Below, piece after piece: positions 1-10,859 of a stretch of 64,000 nt of DNA (position 1 is its first letter; each line of letters starts with the position of its first letter). The translations under genes and the position numbers were made by a program. The stretch covers positions 1,237,501 to 1,301,500 of the forward strand of contig CALNXK010000071.1 in assembly GCA_942486035.1 (NCBI GenBank), written 5' to 3'. This stretch comes from Porites lobata. Its lineage: Eukaryota; Cnidaria; Anthozoa; Scleractinia; Poritidae. The notes beneath the pieces were generated by a model. That model did not search any database. It was not told the origin of the DNA and was given only the letters and a program-made list of their open reading frames with translations.

Positions 1-393
1 GTGGCTCCTGAATTTTTCAGACGACGTTACACCGAGAAAGCCGACGTGTTTTCGATTGGAACTTTGATTCTCGGGATCCTGCAGCGAGATCTTATCATGT
101 TTAATGGCAAACCAATTTATGGTGCCTTCGTAAACATTCCTCAAAATACCTTTGGGCCGTTTGGCGGCGTAGTTCAGTGGGTGAAAGTAGGCATTGGATA
201 TGCAATGGCAAAGTATAATCCAAACATTTCCATCCCACTCTCACTCTGCCCACCATTGTCCAACGCTCTGCAAGAAATCGCCCTACGTTCTATGCAATAC
301 AACGAGTATGATCGTCCAAGCGCAAGCGAAATTTGTTATCAAGTTAAGAGCATCCCATCGCGCATTCAGCCGCAGAACTTGATGCCACTTTAG
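1..393 (+). CDS. Protein kinase C-terminal lobe, STK35/PDIK1L-like, 5' truncated by window edge
   Basis: The frame is open from base 1 and ends at TAG 391-393, giving 130 residues of the C-terminal lobe of a eukaryotic protein kinase. The APE motif of subdomain VIII is at residues 2-4, followed by KADVFSIG (subdomain IX, with its invariant Asp) and, near the end, DRPSASEI with the subdomain XI Arg. The long insert between subdomains IX and XI and the pattern YTEKADVFSIGTLILGILQRD resemble STK35/PDIK1L kinases, whose equivalent is YTAKADIFALGIIIWAM. The catalytic HRD and DFG motifs must lie to the left of the window. The GTG at base 1 is only the window edge, not a start. The kinase fold is secure; the STK35/PDIK1L assignment is moderate and another NEK- or PLK-like family remains possible. 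Confidence 0.75.
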   Translation: MAPEFFRRRYTEKADVFSIGTLILGILQRDLIMFNGKPIYGAFVNIPQNTFGPFGGVVQWVKVGIGYAMAKYNPNISIPLSLCPPLSNALQEIALRSMQYNEYDRPSASEICYQVKSIPSRIQPQNLMPL

Positions 394-540
394 CCCATGC
401 TTTTACTGAAGTAAGTCTTCCCGTTCACTACTTTTGCAGTTACTTTCGGTTTTAGTTCGCAGTTCTGTGCAAACTGAAGTCAAATTAGTCACATTCACGT
501 AACCTGAGATCAGGCTCTATTTTCGTTTCGCTTTGAAAAT

Positions 541-1137
541 GCGCTGTGGCCATATGGCCGGTAACCGGTCAAGGTTTTCAAAACACTAAATGACCGGCAG
601 TCCTATATTCTCATTAAATTTGACAAATCGAAAAATCCATCTAATCTAAACTATCATATGTCGATTAAGAAAAGTCACTTTATAGATCTCAAGTTTAGAG
701 TTTGGTTTCCGCTGTGCTCAGAAAACGAAACCATGTTTCGTGACACTTAACACTTTTTTCAGCTTCCTCTTTCCTCTTTCCTCTTTCCTCTTTCCTCTTT
801 CCTCTTTCCTTATCCCCTTTCCCAACTTATCTAGGAAAGATCGAAGCGAGTCTGCTAGCTAGACTCTAGCAGGGTAGACTGCCGGTCATTTAGTGTTTTA
901 ACAATCTTGACCGGCAGTCGACCTGAAAAAAGTTTAAAGTGTCACATACAGCGTAAACCAAACGGTAAACCTGAGATCTATAAAGTGTTTCAGGATCGCT
1001 TGACTTTTCTTAATCGACTTATGATAGTTTAGACAGGTTGGGATTCTTAGATAAGTCAAATTTATTGAAAATACCGGACTGCCGGTCATTTAGTGTTTTG
1101 AAGGCCTTGACCGGTTACCGGCCATATAGCCACAGCG
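541..1137. mobile_element. Foldback DNA element with ~230-bp inverted arms and 8-9 bp target duplication
   Basis: The left end (CGCTGTGGCCATATGGCCGG from 542) is repeated in reverse complement at 1137 downwards. The match continues inward for roughly 230 bp with a few mismatches and small indels, up to about 750 and down to about 880. TTGAAAAT is present on both sides (533-540 and 1138-1145), with the next base G versus A, so the target duplication is 8 bp or 9 bp with one change. The centre (770-810) is a CTTTCCT microsatellite. No transposase is encoded; the ORFs that cross the arms are mirror images of each other. The size class and target duplication fit a non-autonomous hAT- or Mutator-type element. 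Confidence 0.85.
770..810. repeat. CTTTCCT microsatellite
   Basis: About six consecutive copies of a CTTTCCT-type pyrimidine unit lie in the loop of the surrounding foldback element. Confidence 0.9.
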
Positions 1138-1145
1138 TTGAAAAT

Positions 1146-1898
1146 AACATTACGGCGGGCAAGGCGAAACGAAGTTTTAGCGGTAGCCGTTAGAGAGACA
1201 TGGAGAGAATGTACGAGAACCGCTAAAATTGGGCCTGATCTCAGCTTAAATTCACGTCGCTGTGCTAGTAAAGCGTCGTACGTTTTCACTACTGTTCTTT
1301 TCTTTTTAATTTCTTTTTATAAAAATGCACAAGGGCTTTTGACACATTTATGCGCTTCTGCCTTCAGTACTGCAAACCAAACTCCCTCCCCTCCCCCCTA
1401 ATACTGTTGTCTTTGACGACTGGAGTGGTTTCTAAAGAAATCAAGGGGTAATAATGTTTATCTTTTGATCTTCTCGACAAAAACTTCCGGCTCATTCCAT
1501 TCAAAGAGCGTAGAGCAATCACACATACAGAAAGTTACTTTTAGAATGATACACATTTCAAGAACTTCAAATGTGCACATAATGAAAAGCATTCCTCAAA
1601 ACACTATCAAATGACATTTTCATCCTCATCACCCATGAATGAATGACTTTTTATCATGCTTCCTTTTTAACTTATGCAAGGGGATAGTGTGGAGGATGGC
1701 ATTGTGTAATGAAGTGTCTCTTAGTTTTTGAACATCAGGCAATATTAGAACTTCTGATAACATGTGTGTTCAAGTATTAGGATATTATCTTTTTCAGGAC
1801 GCATTTTTACATCCTTTAATTTATAGCTTTTTTGACTGAACAATGTGTATTTAGAATACAGTCATAACCATTACAATTTCCTCAAATTTGATTGGTGC
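1146..1898. other. Unassigned AT-rich intergenic DNA
   Basis: I see no gene, exon with good splice sites, or repeat structure here. Confidence 0.5.
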
Positions 1899-3119
1899 AT
1901 AGACCGATTGCAAATATGGTGACGATTTCACCAAACTAGGCTTTTCGGTAGCAACCATTGCTAGGGGCTGGTTGCTTGTCAATTTTCTTTGGTGAAAAAG
2001 GTTTCAATCTGGTATGTACGCTTTCAATACTGTTTTTCTATGCTAAATTAAACACACAGCGATCACAGACCGAGTCATTTGAAGTCATCGTGATAACTTT
2101 CACTGCCTGATATTTTTCATTCACTGTAATTAAAGTTCATATGTAAGCTTAAATATTATAATTCTAAAAGCTGATCTTCAGTTTTTAGAATTGGATTGCA
2201 TGCCATTTTTTGGTCTGCATTTATAAATAGTGAAACATGCCAGATAGTTGTTGCGTGCCGTTGTGCTGCGAGAGTGGTTATCGTGTAGAGCCGGATGGGA
2301 AAAAGATCACGTGTGATTGTCTTCCATCGGATGCTGTAAGACTGAAGGTACTTCCTTCAAAATTCTCGTTCATTAAACCTATCGTTTCAAACCTCTCTAA
2401 GTCGCTCTTTTTTTTTTCGAGCACGAAGTCCAGCGGTGGTCGCTTGATTATTTTAATCATTTTGCCCGCGATCATCTGTACGCATTTGAAGTATTTCCTT
2501 CACTCTGCACAAAAAAAATTAACAAGGGACGCTAATTTTAAAACTTGCAATCACTTAGACAGAAAAAAATAATGAGACAAAAGACAAAGGTGCATTAAAG
2601 TTTTCATTAGTGTATTTAATCATATAAAACAGAGGGGTGCTTACTTTGTAACAAGTTAAGCCTTCACTGTTAATCCTTTCAGGCTCACTTTCTTGCTTAA
2701 AATAATTTCTTTTAATTCCTTCACGACATGCATCTTTTCCACAGGCCTATCCATTATGAACTTAATACCGTTCAGTAAAAAGAACATACAATGAAAGTCT
2801 ATGACATTTTCAAGAAGTTCAAGTTCACAGTTGGTAATGTAATATCAATTTACACATAAGTTCACTGAAATCGTGATTTTTCCTATCATCTACGTTCTGA
2901 TTTGTACAATATAAGCAAAGTAAAAAGCGCTGAGCTTTATTTTAACACAAGGAACTGACGGTGACTTTTTCTTGAAAGTTTTTTATTGTTTCCATAGTGA
3001 AAAAACAACAAGGTAACGGACTCTCATTAGCATATAAACAAGCAACCAGCCCTTATCAACAGTTTCTACTGAAAAGCCTCTCTTTTGTGAAATCGATGCC
3101 ATATTTGCAATCGGTCTAT
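1899..3119. mobile_element. Inverted-repeat element carrying a THAP-domain remnant
   Basis: ATAGACCGATTGCAAATATGG starts at 1899, and its reverse complement ends at 3119. The two ends stay similar inward for about 80 bp and share GGCTTTTC, then GGGCTGGTTGCTTGT. Between them lies the start of a THAP-type zinc finger (see 2237-2341). No full transposase remains, so this is a decayed non-autonomous copy. The THAP domain plus terminal inverted repeats suggests the P-element superfamily, or a relative that captured a THAP exon. I could not find a convincing target duplication. Confidence 0.7.
2237..2341 (+). pseudogene. THAP zinc-finger N-terminal fragment, broken
   Basis: The reading frame starting at ATG 2237 opens MPDSCCVPLCCESGYRVEPD, then KKITCDCLPSDA. 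This matches the start of THAP domains: M-P-x-x-C-x-x-x-x-C, a basic strand, then a (F/L)P motif. After about residue 35 the similarity is lost, and the W, the C-x-x-H pair and AVPTIF-type motifs that complete a THAP domain are absent. The frame runs on to 2572 through low-complexity sequence. It lies between the inverted repeats at 1899 and 3119. I read it as a transposon-derived remnant rather than a host THAP gene. Confidence 0.6.
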
Positions 3120-3149
3120 TAACTGCTTTTCTAATTATTGTGTAGGGTT

Positions 3150-3409
3150 CAGGGTGCAAAGAAAGTAAGTTTTACAGCCTACCATTCGGGCAAGCTGTAG
3201 CTAGCCCACAAATCATTTCAACTAGCCCCAAAACTCTTTTTGATTAGCAGGATTCAACTGAGGATTGATTACAATCCTTCTGTAATTTGATCATGAATTT
3301 CTTCAATAAACAGCACTTGCCTGTCAGGGAAGAATGGAACAAAAATCACTAGCCCGATACCAAAATCCACTAGCCCCGGGCTATCGCACACCACTTTCTT
3401 TGCACGCTG
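3150..3409. mobile_element. Short inverted-repeat element, family A copy 1 (CAGGGTGCAAAG ends)
   Basis: CAGGGTGCAAAGAAAGT begins at 3150, and ACTTTCTTTGCACGCTG ends at 3409. AGGGTT flanks both sides (3144-3149 and 3410-3415). The inside is rich in CTAGCCC motifs and has no coding capacity. A related copy lies at 30774-31026. Confidence 0.8.
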
Positions 3410-3415
3410 AGGGTT

Positions 3416-4623
3416 GTAATCAGACAGTTGGCTGTAATTGGTCACCTGTAATCCGACAGTTACATTAGCCAATCATCTCACTCACTCAGCTAAATCCATC
3501 AATCACAGAATTTATCACAATAACAATAACAACAACCACTTACCCAATCAAACTGGGGATTTTCTAAAATGGGCAAATTTGTGACATTTGACAGTGTCTC
3601 TAGCAGTGATATTTTCCCCTAATTTTGGATAATTGGTAAAAGCTCAATCCCAAGAAAGAATGCATTTGTTTTCTCGGAAATTGTGATAGTTATGATTAAT
3701 TGCTAATAGGACTTCATGTCGTCCAATGTGGTCTGTCATCATTGTAAATGACATCACAACAACCTTTATTGATTTAGTGATATGATATCTCTCGCCTTAA
3801 TCTTTTCTGATTCGCTAGTTTCATTTCCTTAGACAACGCCTATTTTTACGTAGAAAACGCATGGTCTCTTAACTTTAGCTTTAGTTGGATTTCGTCGTCT
3901 TCATGTGTACATCGTTGTAGGACTTGTAGTCTATTTGGATAGTTCATTTCTTGGTACTTAGTGGCAAGCGGGAACCGATATGTAAGTACATTTTATCTTC
4001 TGTAGTTTTGTCTATCTGGAGACTCATATATTCCTGCAAGAAGTTGTTGTTCAGTAATACTCAGTGTCTCGTACCATTACGTGAATATGCCTTTTTTGAG
4101 TTTCAAGTAGGTTTTTACTTTTTAGTTCGGCGTGGGAATCTCATTTCTTTTAGTTAATTAGTTTTCGTGCCTTTGCAAATATAGTCCGTTCTCAGATTTA
4201 TTTTGTTAGTTTCTTAGTATTTCGCAGGAAGCAACCATTATTGTTTTTGGGAAGGTTTCTTTACTCCTGCGTACCCAAATTTAAGTTGATTTTATTCCTT
4301 TCATGAAGTAAACTTAGTCTAATGTTCTAGTTGGTAAGATTTATTATTCCTGTATTTCAATAAGTATATTTCTTTTGTCTTATTACGCGTTTTTGGCAAG
4401 GTTTTTATACCGGAACAGCTACGAAAATAAAAATATAATCGGAATGTTAGTAAAATGTTATATTATCTGTTAGCCAAACTATAATTGTAATTGTACTTTT
4501 AGCTTTTAGTAATTATTTGTTACTTTGCATTATATTTCAGTTTACGGTTCGATTATCGTCAATAAAATCACCATCAATGACTAGCTCACAGTTTCGTGAT
4601 CGTAGTTGATTCATGATCCACCA
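3416..4623. other. Unassigned AT-rich intergenic DNA
   Basis: No gene or ordered repeat was recognised. The short open frames have no recognisable domain and no splice context. Confidence 0.5.
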
Positions 4624-4649
4624 GTAAAATATGAGTTTGACTAATAGTC

Positions 4650-4720
4650 GCAGGTCGCGGGTCGCGGGTCCAATGTCGCGGTCGCGGGTCCAAAGTCGCG
4701 GTCGCGGGTCCAATGTCGTT
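4650..4720. repeat. Subterminal GGTCGCGGGTCC tandem repeat, left arm
   Basis: Three to four units of about 22 bp (CGCGGTCGCGGGTCCAATGT and variants) lie just inside the left tip of the Mutator-like element. Confidence 0.85.
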
Positions 4721-6825
4721 GCAGGGGAACATGATTTGGGGTTCGAGGTAACAGCTGAGTGAAAACGACTGATATGAACACAATATAAAGGGAAAAAAAT
4801 CTTTTTTGTGCACGATACTCTACGGTAGCCAATTTACAGGTTACGGATGTTAGAGTCAACAAAATAATGTCTCAAGAAAAGACCTAAAAGAAAAAGCTGG
4901 CCGACTTTTGTGTTCAGCGCAAGTTTTTTTTTTTCTTTCTGTCGGGCCCAGTTATATGTAAAGTTAGCTTTGAATATACTTATGCATAACAGTATCTGAT
5001 AAAAAAGTTACCATAAGTTACCATTGCTTTCTTCTTGTCGATGAATTGCTCACAAATGCTTAGGGGCTCAATTACTGAAAAATATGCGATGCACTTCATA
5101 GACTACAGATTATAAACGTTACAACAACTTAAAGCCTCTTTTTTAAAAAAGCGAACTCGGGCTCGAAAAGCTACGAGTCTGTCGGTAGAAGAAACGAGAA
5201 CTCCTATATTTAATAAATGTTTTCGGCAAAACTGAAAGAAAATGTAAATAGGCGCATGAAACTTCATTCAAGCGGTATTCAAGGCATGAATTTAATTTGG
5301 AAACAAGTAATAATCCACAGAAAGGAGTCTGTTCCTCGAAGCAAGATTCTCGCTTAATGCTTTTATTTTTACAACTGAGACGGCAACCCAGAGTGTTCAA
5401 CATAACTTCTTGTTCTCTTCACCTAAATGGCAACCAGGACAACCTGACAATAGGAAGCCATTCAATGTGCGTCTCAGTCAAATCTTGAAAACATGCATCG
5501 TAAATAACCAAGTGATAAGTAGGTAAGGAAATAATAACTCCCGATACCATGAAGCTGAAAAGAAAGTAAACCGGACACTGAAAACGGTAAGTTATCAACT
5601 CCACCAGAGCTAAGAAAAGACAATAAATTAGGTAAGTAATTCTAGATTCCAGGTACTGGATTCAAGTCTTTGTCAGTAGGTAGAACTTGGATGCCGGATT
5701 TCAATCGTTAGTGGGAACAAACTCCTTTCTGTGGACAAGAGAGGATAAAGCTCGAGCTTTATCCCCTCTTGCTGTGGATTATTACTTGTTTTTTATTAAA
5801 TTCATGCCTTGAATACCCGCTTGAATGTACTTTACTGGCGCTTCAAGCCCAACGTCTCTCCTCCTCTTTCCAGTTACTTGTGCAAAGAGTTTATTTTGGG
5901 AGTTTGCGACTGTTACGCGGGTAATCATTTAGAGGACGGGTAGCTTGCAAACTAAACTGAACGCAGGGTTGTCGGAACAGCAACAAGAAGATTTATTCCA
6001 AAGATGAACATAGTTTCCACTGAGTAAAACTCCACAACAGCACGTAATTCGTTAAACTTACACGGCTTCACTTGACTAAACATGACCAACGTCAAACCCT
6101 CTTCGCTTGTGAAAACTAGTTAAAACTTAACTCGGGCTCGCCTACCTTATATACGTTTACAATAAGATTCTAGAACTTTCCAAATAGTCTAATTATAGAA
6201 AGATTACAAAACATACCGCTTTTAGAAACGCTTACACAAGATCCTAAAATAAACAAATTATGAACTCTCGCGAAGCTTCTAGAATGTCACACTTGTCACG
6301 CAAGACAATTTTTCGTAACAGCGACCAGGAAGTTTTTCAACAAGCGTTTTCTTTATTTTTGCCGAAAACATTTGTTAAAATTGAAACAGTTCTCGTTTCT
6401 TCTACCGACAGACTCGTAGCTTTTCGAGCCCGAGTGAGCCTTTTTTAAAAAAGGTTTTAAGTTGTTGTAACGTTTATAATTTATAGGCTATGAAGTGTAT
6501 CGCACATTTTTCAGTGAATGCACCCCTAAGAATTTGCGAGCAATTCATAGACAAGAAGAAAACAATGGTAACTCATGGTAACATTTTTTATCAGATACTG
6601 TTATGCATAAGTATATTCAAAGCTGAATTTACACTTAACTGGGCCCGATAGAAAGAAAACAAAATAAACTTGCGCTGAACACAAAAGTCGGCCAGCTTTT
6701 TCTTTTAGGTCTTTTCTTGAGACATTATTTTGTTGACTCTAACATCCGTAACCTGTAAATTGGCTACCGTAGAGTATCGTACATAAAAAAGATTTTTTCC
6801 CTTCACATTGTTTCGTTTTCAAATC

Positions 6826-6897
6826 ATTCGCGACTTTGGACCCGCGAACGCGACATTGGACCCGCGACCGCGACATTGAACCCGCGACCCGCGACTA
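6826..6897. repeat. Subterminal GGACCCGCGACC tandem repeat, right arm
   Basis: This is the reverse-complement partner of the array at 4650-4720, with three to four units inside the right tip. Subterminal arrays like these often bind transposase; that role is inference here. Confidence 0.85.
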
Positions 6898-7056
6898 TTA
6901 GTCAAACTCGTAAAATATACCCGCTCACACGGAGTTTCGCCGCCACAAATAGTTTTAGCCGCGTGACAATATTGGCTTCTCCTACAGTCGCAGCGTATCA
7001 CCCATTACAATCATACCCATGATTAACCGAACGGAGACTCTACTCAGTCCTATTAC

Positions 7057-7555
7057 AATAGACATTGTCACGGTTTTCGATGCCATCTTGACGAGTAGGC
7101 AAACGTGTGAGAAATTACGGTGTTTGTATGAGAATCTAGTGTTGAATAATTTCCGTAAAACGGCTGTTCTGAAAAAAATATCAATTGTTAACTAAAGCTA
7201 CAAAACAAAAGATTGTGCAAAAAAGTTTTTGGGGTGTACCTGTGCTTAAATTTCTCCAGAGGCTTGCTTTAGATTTTCCATATATTTGTCTGTAATTTTT
7301 CCCGGGACTTTCTTACAGACAAATGTATAAAAAAATTTAAAAAGTGGTTCTAGGTCTTCTAGCGCATGTAACGCCCTCAATTTTTTTCAGTAGATTCCTG
7401 AGGAGTGAGGCTTTAGTCTACAATTCATATTTTTTTCAGCACAGCCATTCTACGGAAATTATTCGACATTGGATTCTCATACAAACACTGTAATTTCACA
7501 TGTGTTTGCCTACTTGTCAAGATGGCGTCAAAAACCGTGACAACGTCTATTATTT
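7057..7555. mobile_element. Foldback element with ~120-bp arms
   Basis: AATAGACATTGTCACGGTTT at 7057 is mirrored at about 7555. The arms keep matching for about 120 bp, through GCCATCTTGACGAGTAGGCA, GTGTTTGTATGAGAATC and AATAATTTCCGT. The loop between about 7190 and 7430 is AT-rich and non-coding. No clear target duplication was found. Confidence 0.75.
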
Positions 7556-7623
7556 ATCATTTCTTTCTTTATTACCACAATTAATATATTTTCTTTCATT
7601 GTCATTAGTAGTTTGAATGTATA

Positions 7624-8104
7624 TTAACTGGGCTGCCTGTGAAGCAACCCAGTTTGTAAAACGGGTTTCCTCAGGCCTCCTGGTTTCATTTTTTTGTCAG
7701 AGGAAGAAGGGTGGGGGTGTTATTTTTGGGAAGTCGTGGTGTGGTGCACTGTCCGCGTCGTGGAATTTCTGGTTAGGTCAAATTAGTCCCACTATATTTT
7801 GGGAAGCAGGGATTGGGCGAGGGGTGCATGAAAATAATGCTTACTGTTTCTTGCTTAGAATGGCTCACTTGCTTATTTTTATTCATAATGGTGGAATTTG
7901 AAAAGGTACTCTACGGCCCTGATGTAAAAATGGTACTAATTTTTCTTGTTACGAAAGTCTTCCAAATGGATACGATGTTCAAATGAGTAAATGTTTTTAA
8001 AACTCTCACACGAGATGCTATGTCATGCAATGGTCAGCAACAAGCCTGGTGGCCTGAGTGTGTGCAGCCACCCTCTCCCCCAGGAAAATTGGCAGCCCAG
8101 TTAA
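7624..8104. mobile_element. MITE with 14-bp ends TTAACTGGGCTGCC
   Basis: TTAACTGGGCTGCC at 7624-7637 is exactly mirrored by GGCAGCCCAGTTAA at 8091-8104. The 481-bp body has no recognisable coding sequence; the 94-residue frame in it resembles nothing I know. The outer TTAA could be a piggyBac-type target duplication. Confidence 0.65.
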
Positions 8105-8260
8105 AATCGCCTTTTGGCGATTCTTGTTTAATATTTATAATTACACAATTTCACTTCTGTAATTAATTCAAGTATTTTAGCATATTGATTGTAATCTTGT
8201 AATTTAGCTTAATGTATTGGTTTGTATAATAAAATCTTGCCGCAATCTCGGCAATACATA

Positions 8261-10745
8261 CAGGGTGTCCAGTTCCTATTTTTTCCCATTTTTTGAGCCT
8301 ATTCCTATTTTCTAACTAAAACCTCCTATTTTTCCTATTTTTTAGCTGGTGAAGCCAAAATTTGTAACAAAATTGAAACTGGGATGTTTAGTTGTATGTG
8401 TCCTTAGAGTGAGTGTTAGCAAAAACAATAGTTACATTTGTTCTTTCCATGACCTCTATTGCTTATTAGAGTTCTGTTGTTTGTTTGTGTATAATTTTCT
8501 TGTGCACCTACATGTTTTGTATGTAGTGTTATAGTTCTCATGACTATTGGAAAATATTGTGCATAGCCCACCAAAACTGCATTTCAGTATCTGTACATAT
8601 TATAGTTTATTTTGAAGTCTTGCTTGCTTTTGTGTTCATCTTAGAAACTGAAAACAGGATCAAGTTGTCCTCTCACAACACAGGTCAGAAAAATCATCCA
8701 ATCAGCTTCTTGTTACAAAAACAATCACTAGCTTGATTCTACATGCTACATGAAAATAACAGACTCAAGTTTAGTTTATGGCACTAGCTCTCTCGGTGAG
8801 CCCTTGTTAACAGCTATACCTAAGCAACTGACAAAGGATCCAATATTTTGGTTGCAAAACCGGTCTTGCATAGCCAAGCATAATGTTACCTTCTTCTTAG
8901 AACTTAACCATGACACACTTTCAAACACTGTGGAAAGCCTGATTCTGTACTTAAAACTATGCTGTCTTTTGACTCAAACAAGCATATTCTCAACCAGCTA
9001 CCAATTGCAGGTTAATGGAAGGAAAGCTTTCCATGGGACTTTTTAGTCCTGGTTCGATATCAGGGTGTCCAGCGGAATGGTTGCTCAAAAAAACAGGAAA
9101 ATAGGAAACTCAGGATTGAGAAAATAGGAAAAATAGGAAACTTTGTACTCAAAAATAGGAGAAAAATAGGAAAATCAATAGTAGTTTCGTTGACAAAGAT
9201 AGCCTCCCTGCACCACATCAGGGCTAGAATAAAGGCTACGAATCCTCAGCTTCTATGTTTGCAGGATTTAGATCAACTTTCGCGGCTTAGAAGGAGTAAA
9301 AATGATCAGTGATGTTTAGTTTATTGGCTGAGTTACCCTGTAATCAGAATGGTATGATTTGACTACAGGTCGAGTGTGGTTCTATAATCAAAGGTGATCA
9401 CACGCAAATTCCCTTCAAGTTGGCAGCAAATCTTTGAAAAGCTTTGAAGAGTGAAATTTCTTACGATTGCGTCGTCATTGAAGGATATCGCAGGGTGTCC
9501 AGTTCCTATTTTTCCTATTTTTTGAGCATATTCCTATTTTCTTCTATTTTTAAACTAAAACCTCCTATTTTTTAGCTGGTGAAGCCAAAAATTAATTTGT
9601 AACAAAATTGAAAATGGAATTATAGTTGTATGCATTTTAGAGTGAGATTGATCATGAAGCAAATAATATATTGACTTTGATTGATGTTGTATTACTAATA
9701 TTATCAAAAGTAATAGTCACATTTGTTCTCTCCATGACCTCTATTGCCCACTAGAGTTCTGTTAACAACTTTGTTATATTGTTACTTTTTGTATAATTTT
9801 CTCGTACACCGACCTACATGCATTGTATGTAGTGTTATAGTTCTCATGACTATAATTGAATAATATTGTGCATCGCCCACTGAAACTGCATTTCAGTGTC
9901 TGTACATGTTATATTTTGAAGTCTTGCTCCCTTTTATGTTTATCTTTGAAACTGAAAACAGGATCAAGTTGTTCTCTCACGACAGTAAAGGTATAAAGGT
10001 CAGGTAAATCATCCAATCAGCTTCTCGCTTAAAGAACAATCACTAGCTGGATTCTGTATGCTACACGAAAAGAACAGCCTCAAGTTTAGTTTATGGCACT
10101 AGCACTCTTGGTGAGCTCTTGTTAACAGCAATATCTAGGCAACTGACGAAGGATCCAATATTTTGATCAATATTTTGGTTCCGAAACCGGTCTTGCAGTC
10201 ATAGTTAAGCAGAAGAGTGTGACGCTCTTCTTAGAACTTAGAACCATAACACACTTACAATCTGGTTCCAAATAGATCAGTGTCATTTTGCGTACACCGC
10301 GGTCGTACTTAAAACTATGCGGTCTTTTGACTCAAACAAGCATATTCTAGACCAGCTACCGATTGCAGATTAATGGAAGGAAAGCTTTCCATAGGACTTT
10401 TTAGTCCTAGTTCGATATCATTCAATGACAACGCAATCGTAAGAAATTTCTATCCTGAGAATTTTCACTCTTCGAAGCTTTTCAAGGATTTGCCGCCAAC
10501 TTGAAGGGTATTTGCATATGATCACCTTTGATTATAGAACCGCTCTCAACCTGTATTCAAGCATATCATTCTGATTGCAGCGTAACTGAGCCAATAAACG
10601 AAACGTTACTGATCATTTTCACTCCTTCTAAGCCGCGAAAGTTGATCTCAATCCTGCGAACGTAGAAGCTGAGGACTCGTATCCTTTATTATAACCCTGA
10701 TGGGGTGCAAGGCGGCTATCTTTGACGGCGAAAGTACTATTGATT
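8261..10745. mobile_element. Composite duplication: direct copies 8261-9060 / 9491-10424, inverted segments 9180-9490 / 10425-10745
   Basis: CAGGGTGTCCAG occurs at 8261, 9061 and 9491. The block from 8261 to about 9055 is repeated at 9491 to about 10420 with point changes and indels; shared landmarks are TAGTTTATGGCACTAGC and AAGGATCCAATATTTTG. The segment after copy 1 (about 9180-9490, containing CTTTCGCGGCTTAGAAGGAG) reappears in reverse complement at 10425-10745. Runs of CCTATTTTT or AAAATAGG mark the borders. No transposase is recognisable. It looks like a tandemly duplicated non-autonomous element whose flank was copied in inverted orientation. Confidence 0.75.
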
Positions 10746-10830
10746 TTGCTATTTTTCTCCTATTTTTTAGCTCATGGATGACGTAGTCATGCCATGGGCT
10801 TTTGGAGGCACTCGAATGGCACTCGATCAC

Positions 10831-10854
10831 TCACTCACTCACTCACTCACTCGA
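10831..10854. repeat. CACT microsatellite
   Basis: About six tandem CACT units (TCACTCACTCAC) follow the composite duplication. Confidence 0.9.
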
Positions 10855-10859
10855 TTCTC

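Larger units (their letters stand above)
4633..6909. mobile_element. Mutator-like non-autonomous transposon, 2277 bp, arms ~600 bp, exact 9-bp target duplication
   Basis: GAGTTTGACTAATAGTCGC at 4633 is mirrored by GCGACTATTAGTCAAACTC ending at 6909. The arms (about 4633-5250 and 6335-6909) stay highly similar throughout. Shared blocks include a TCTCAAGAAAAGACC region and the stretch around CGAGTCTGTCGGTAGAAGAA. GTAAAATAT occurs exactly on both sides (4624-4632 and 6910-6918), a perfect 9-bp target duplication typical of Mutator-like elements. Each tip carries a short tandem array of GGTCGCGGGTCCAATGTCGC-type units. A second, inner inverted pair lies at about 5268-5330 and 5773-5827. No transposase frame is present. 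Confidence 0.92.

Noticed and set aside
8349..9046. Open frames at 8349-8534 and 8750-9046 as genes
   Set aside because: They lie in a duplicated non-autonomous element, and the second copy does not preserve the frames.
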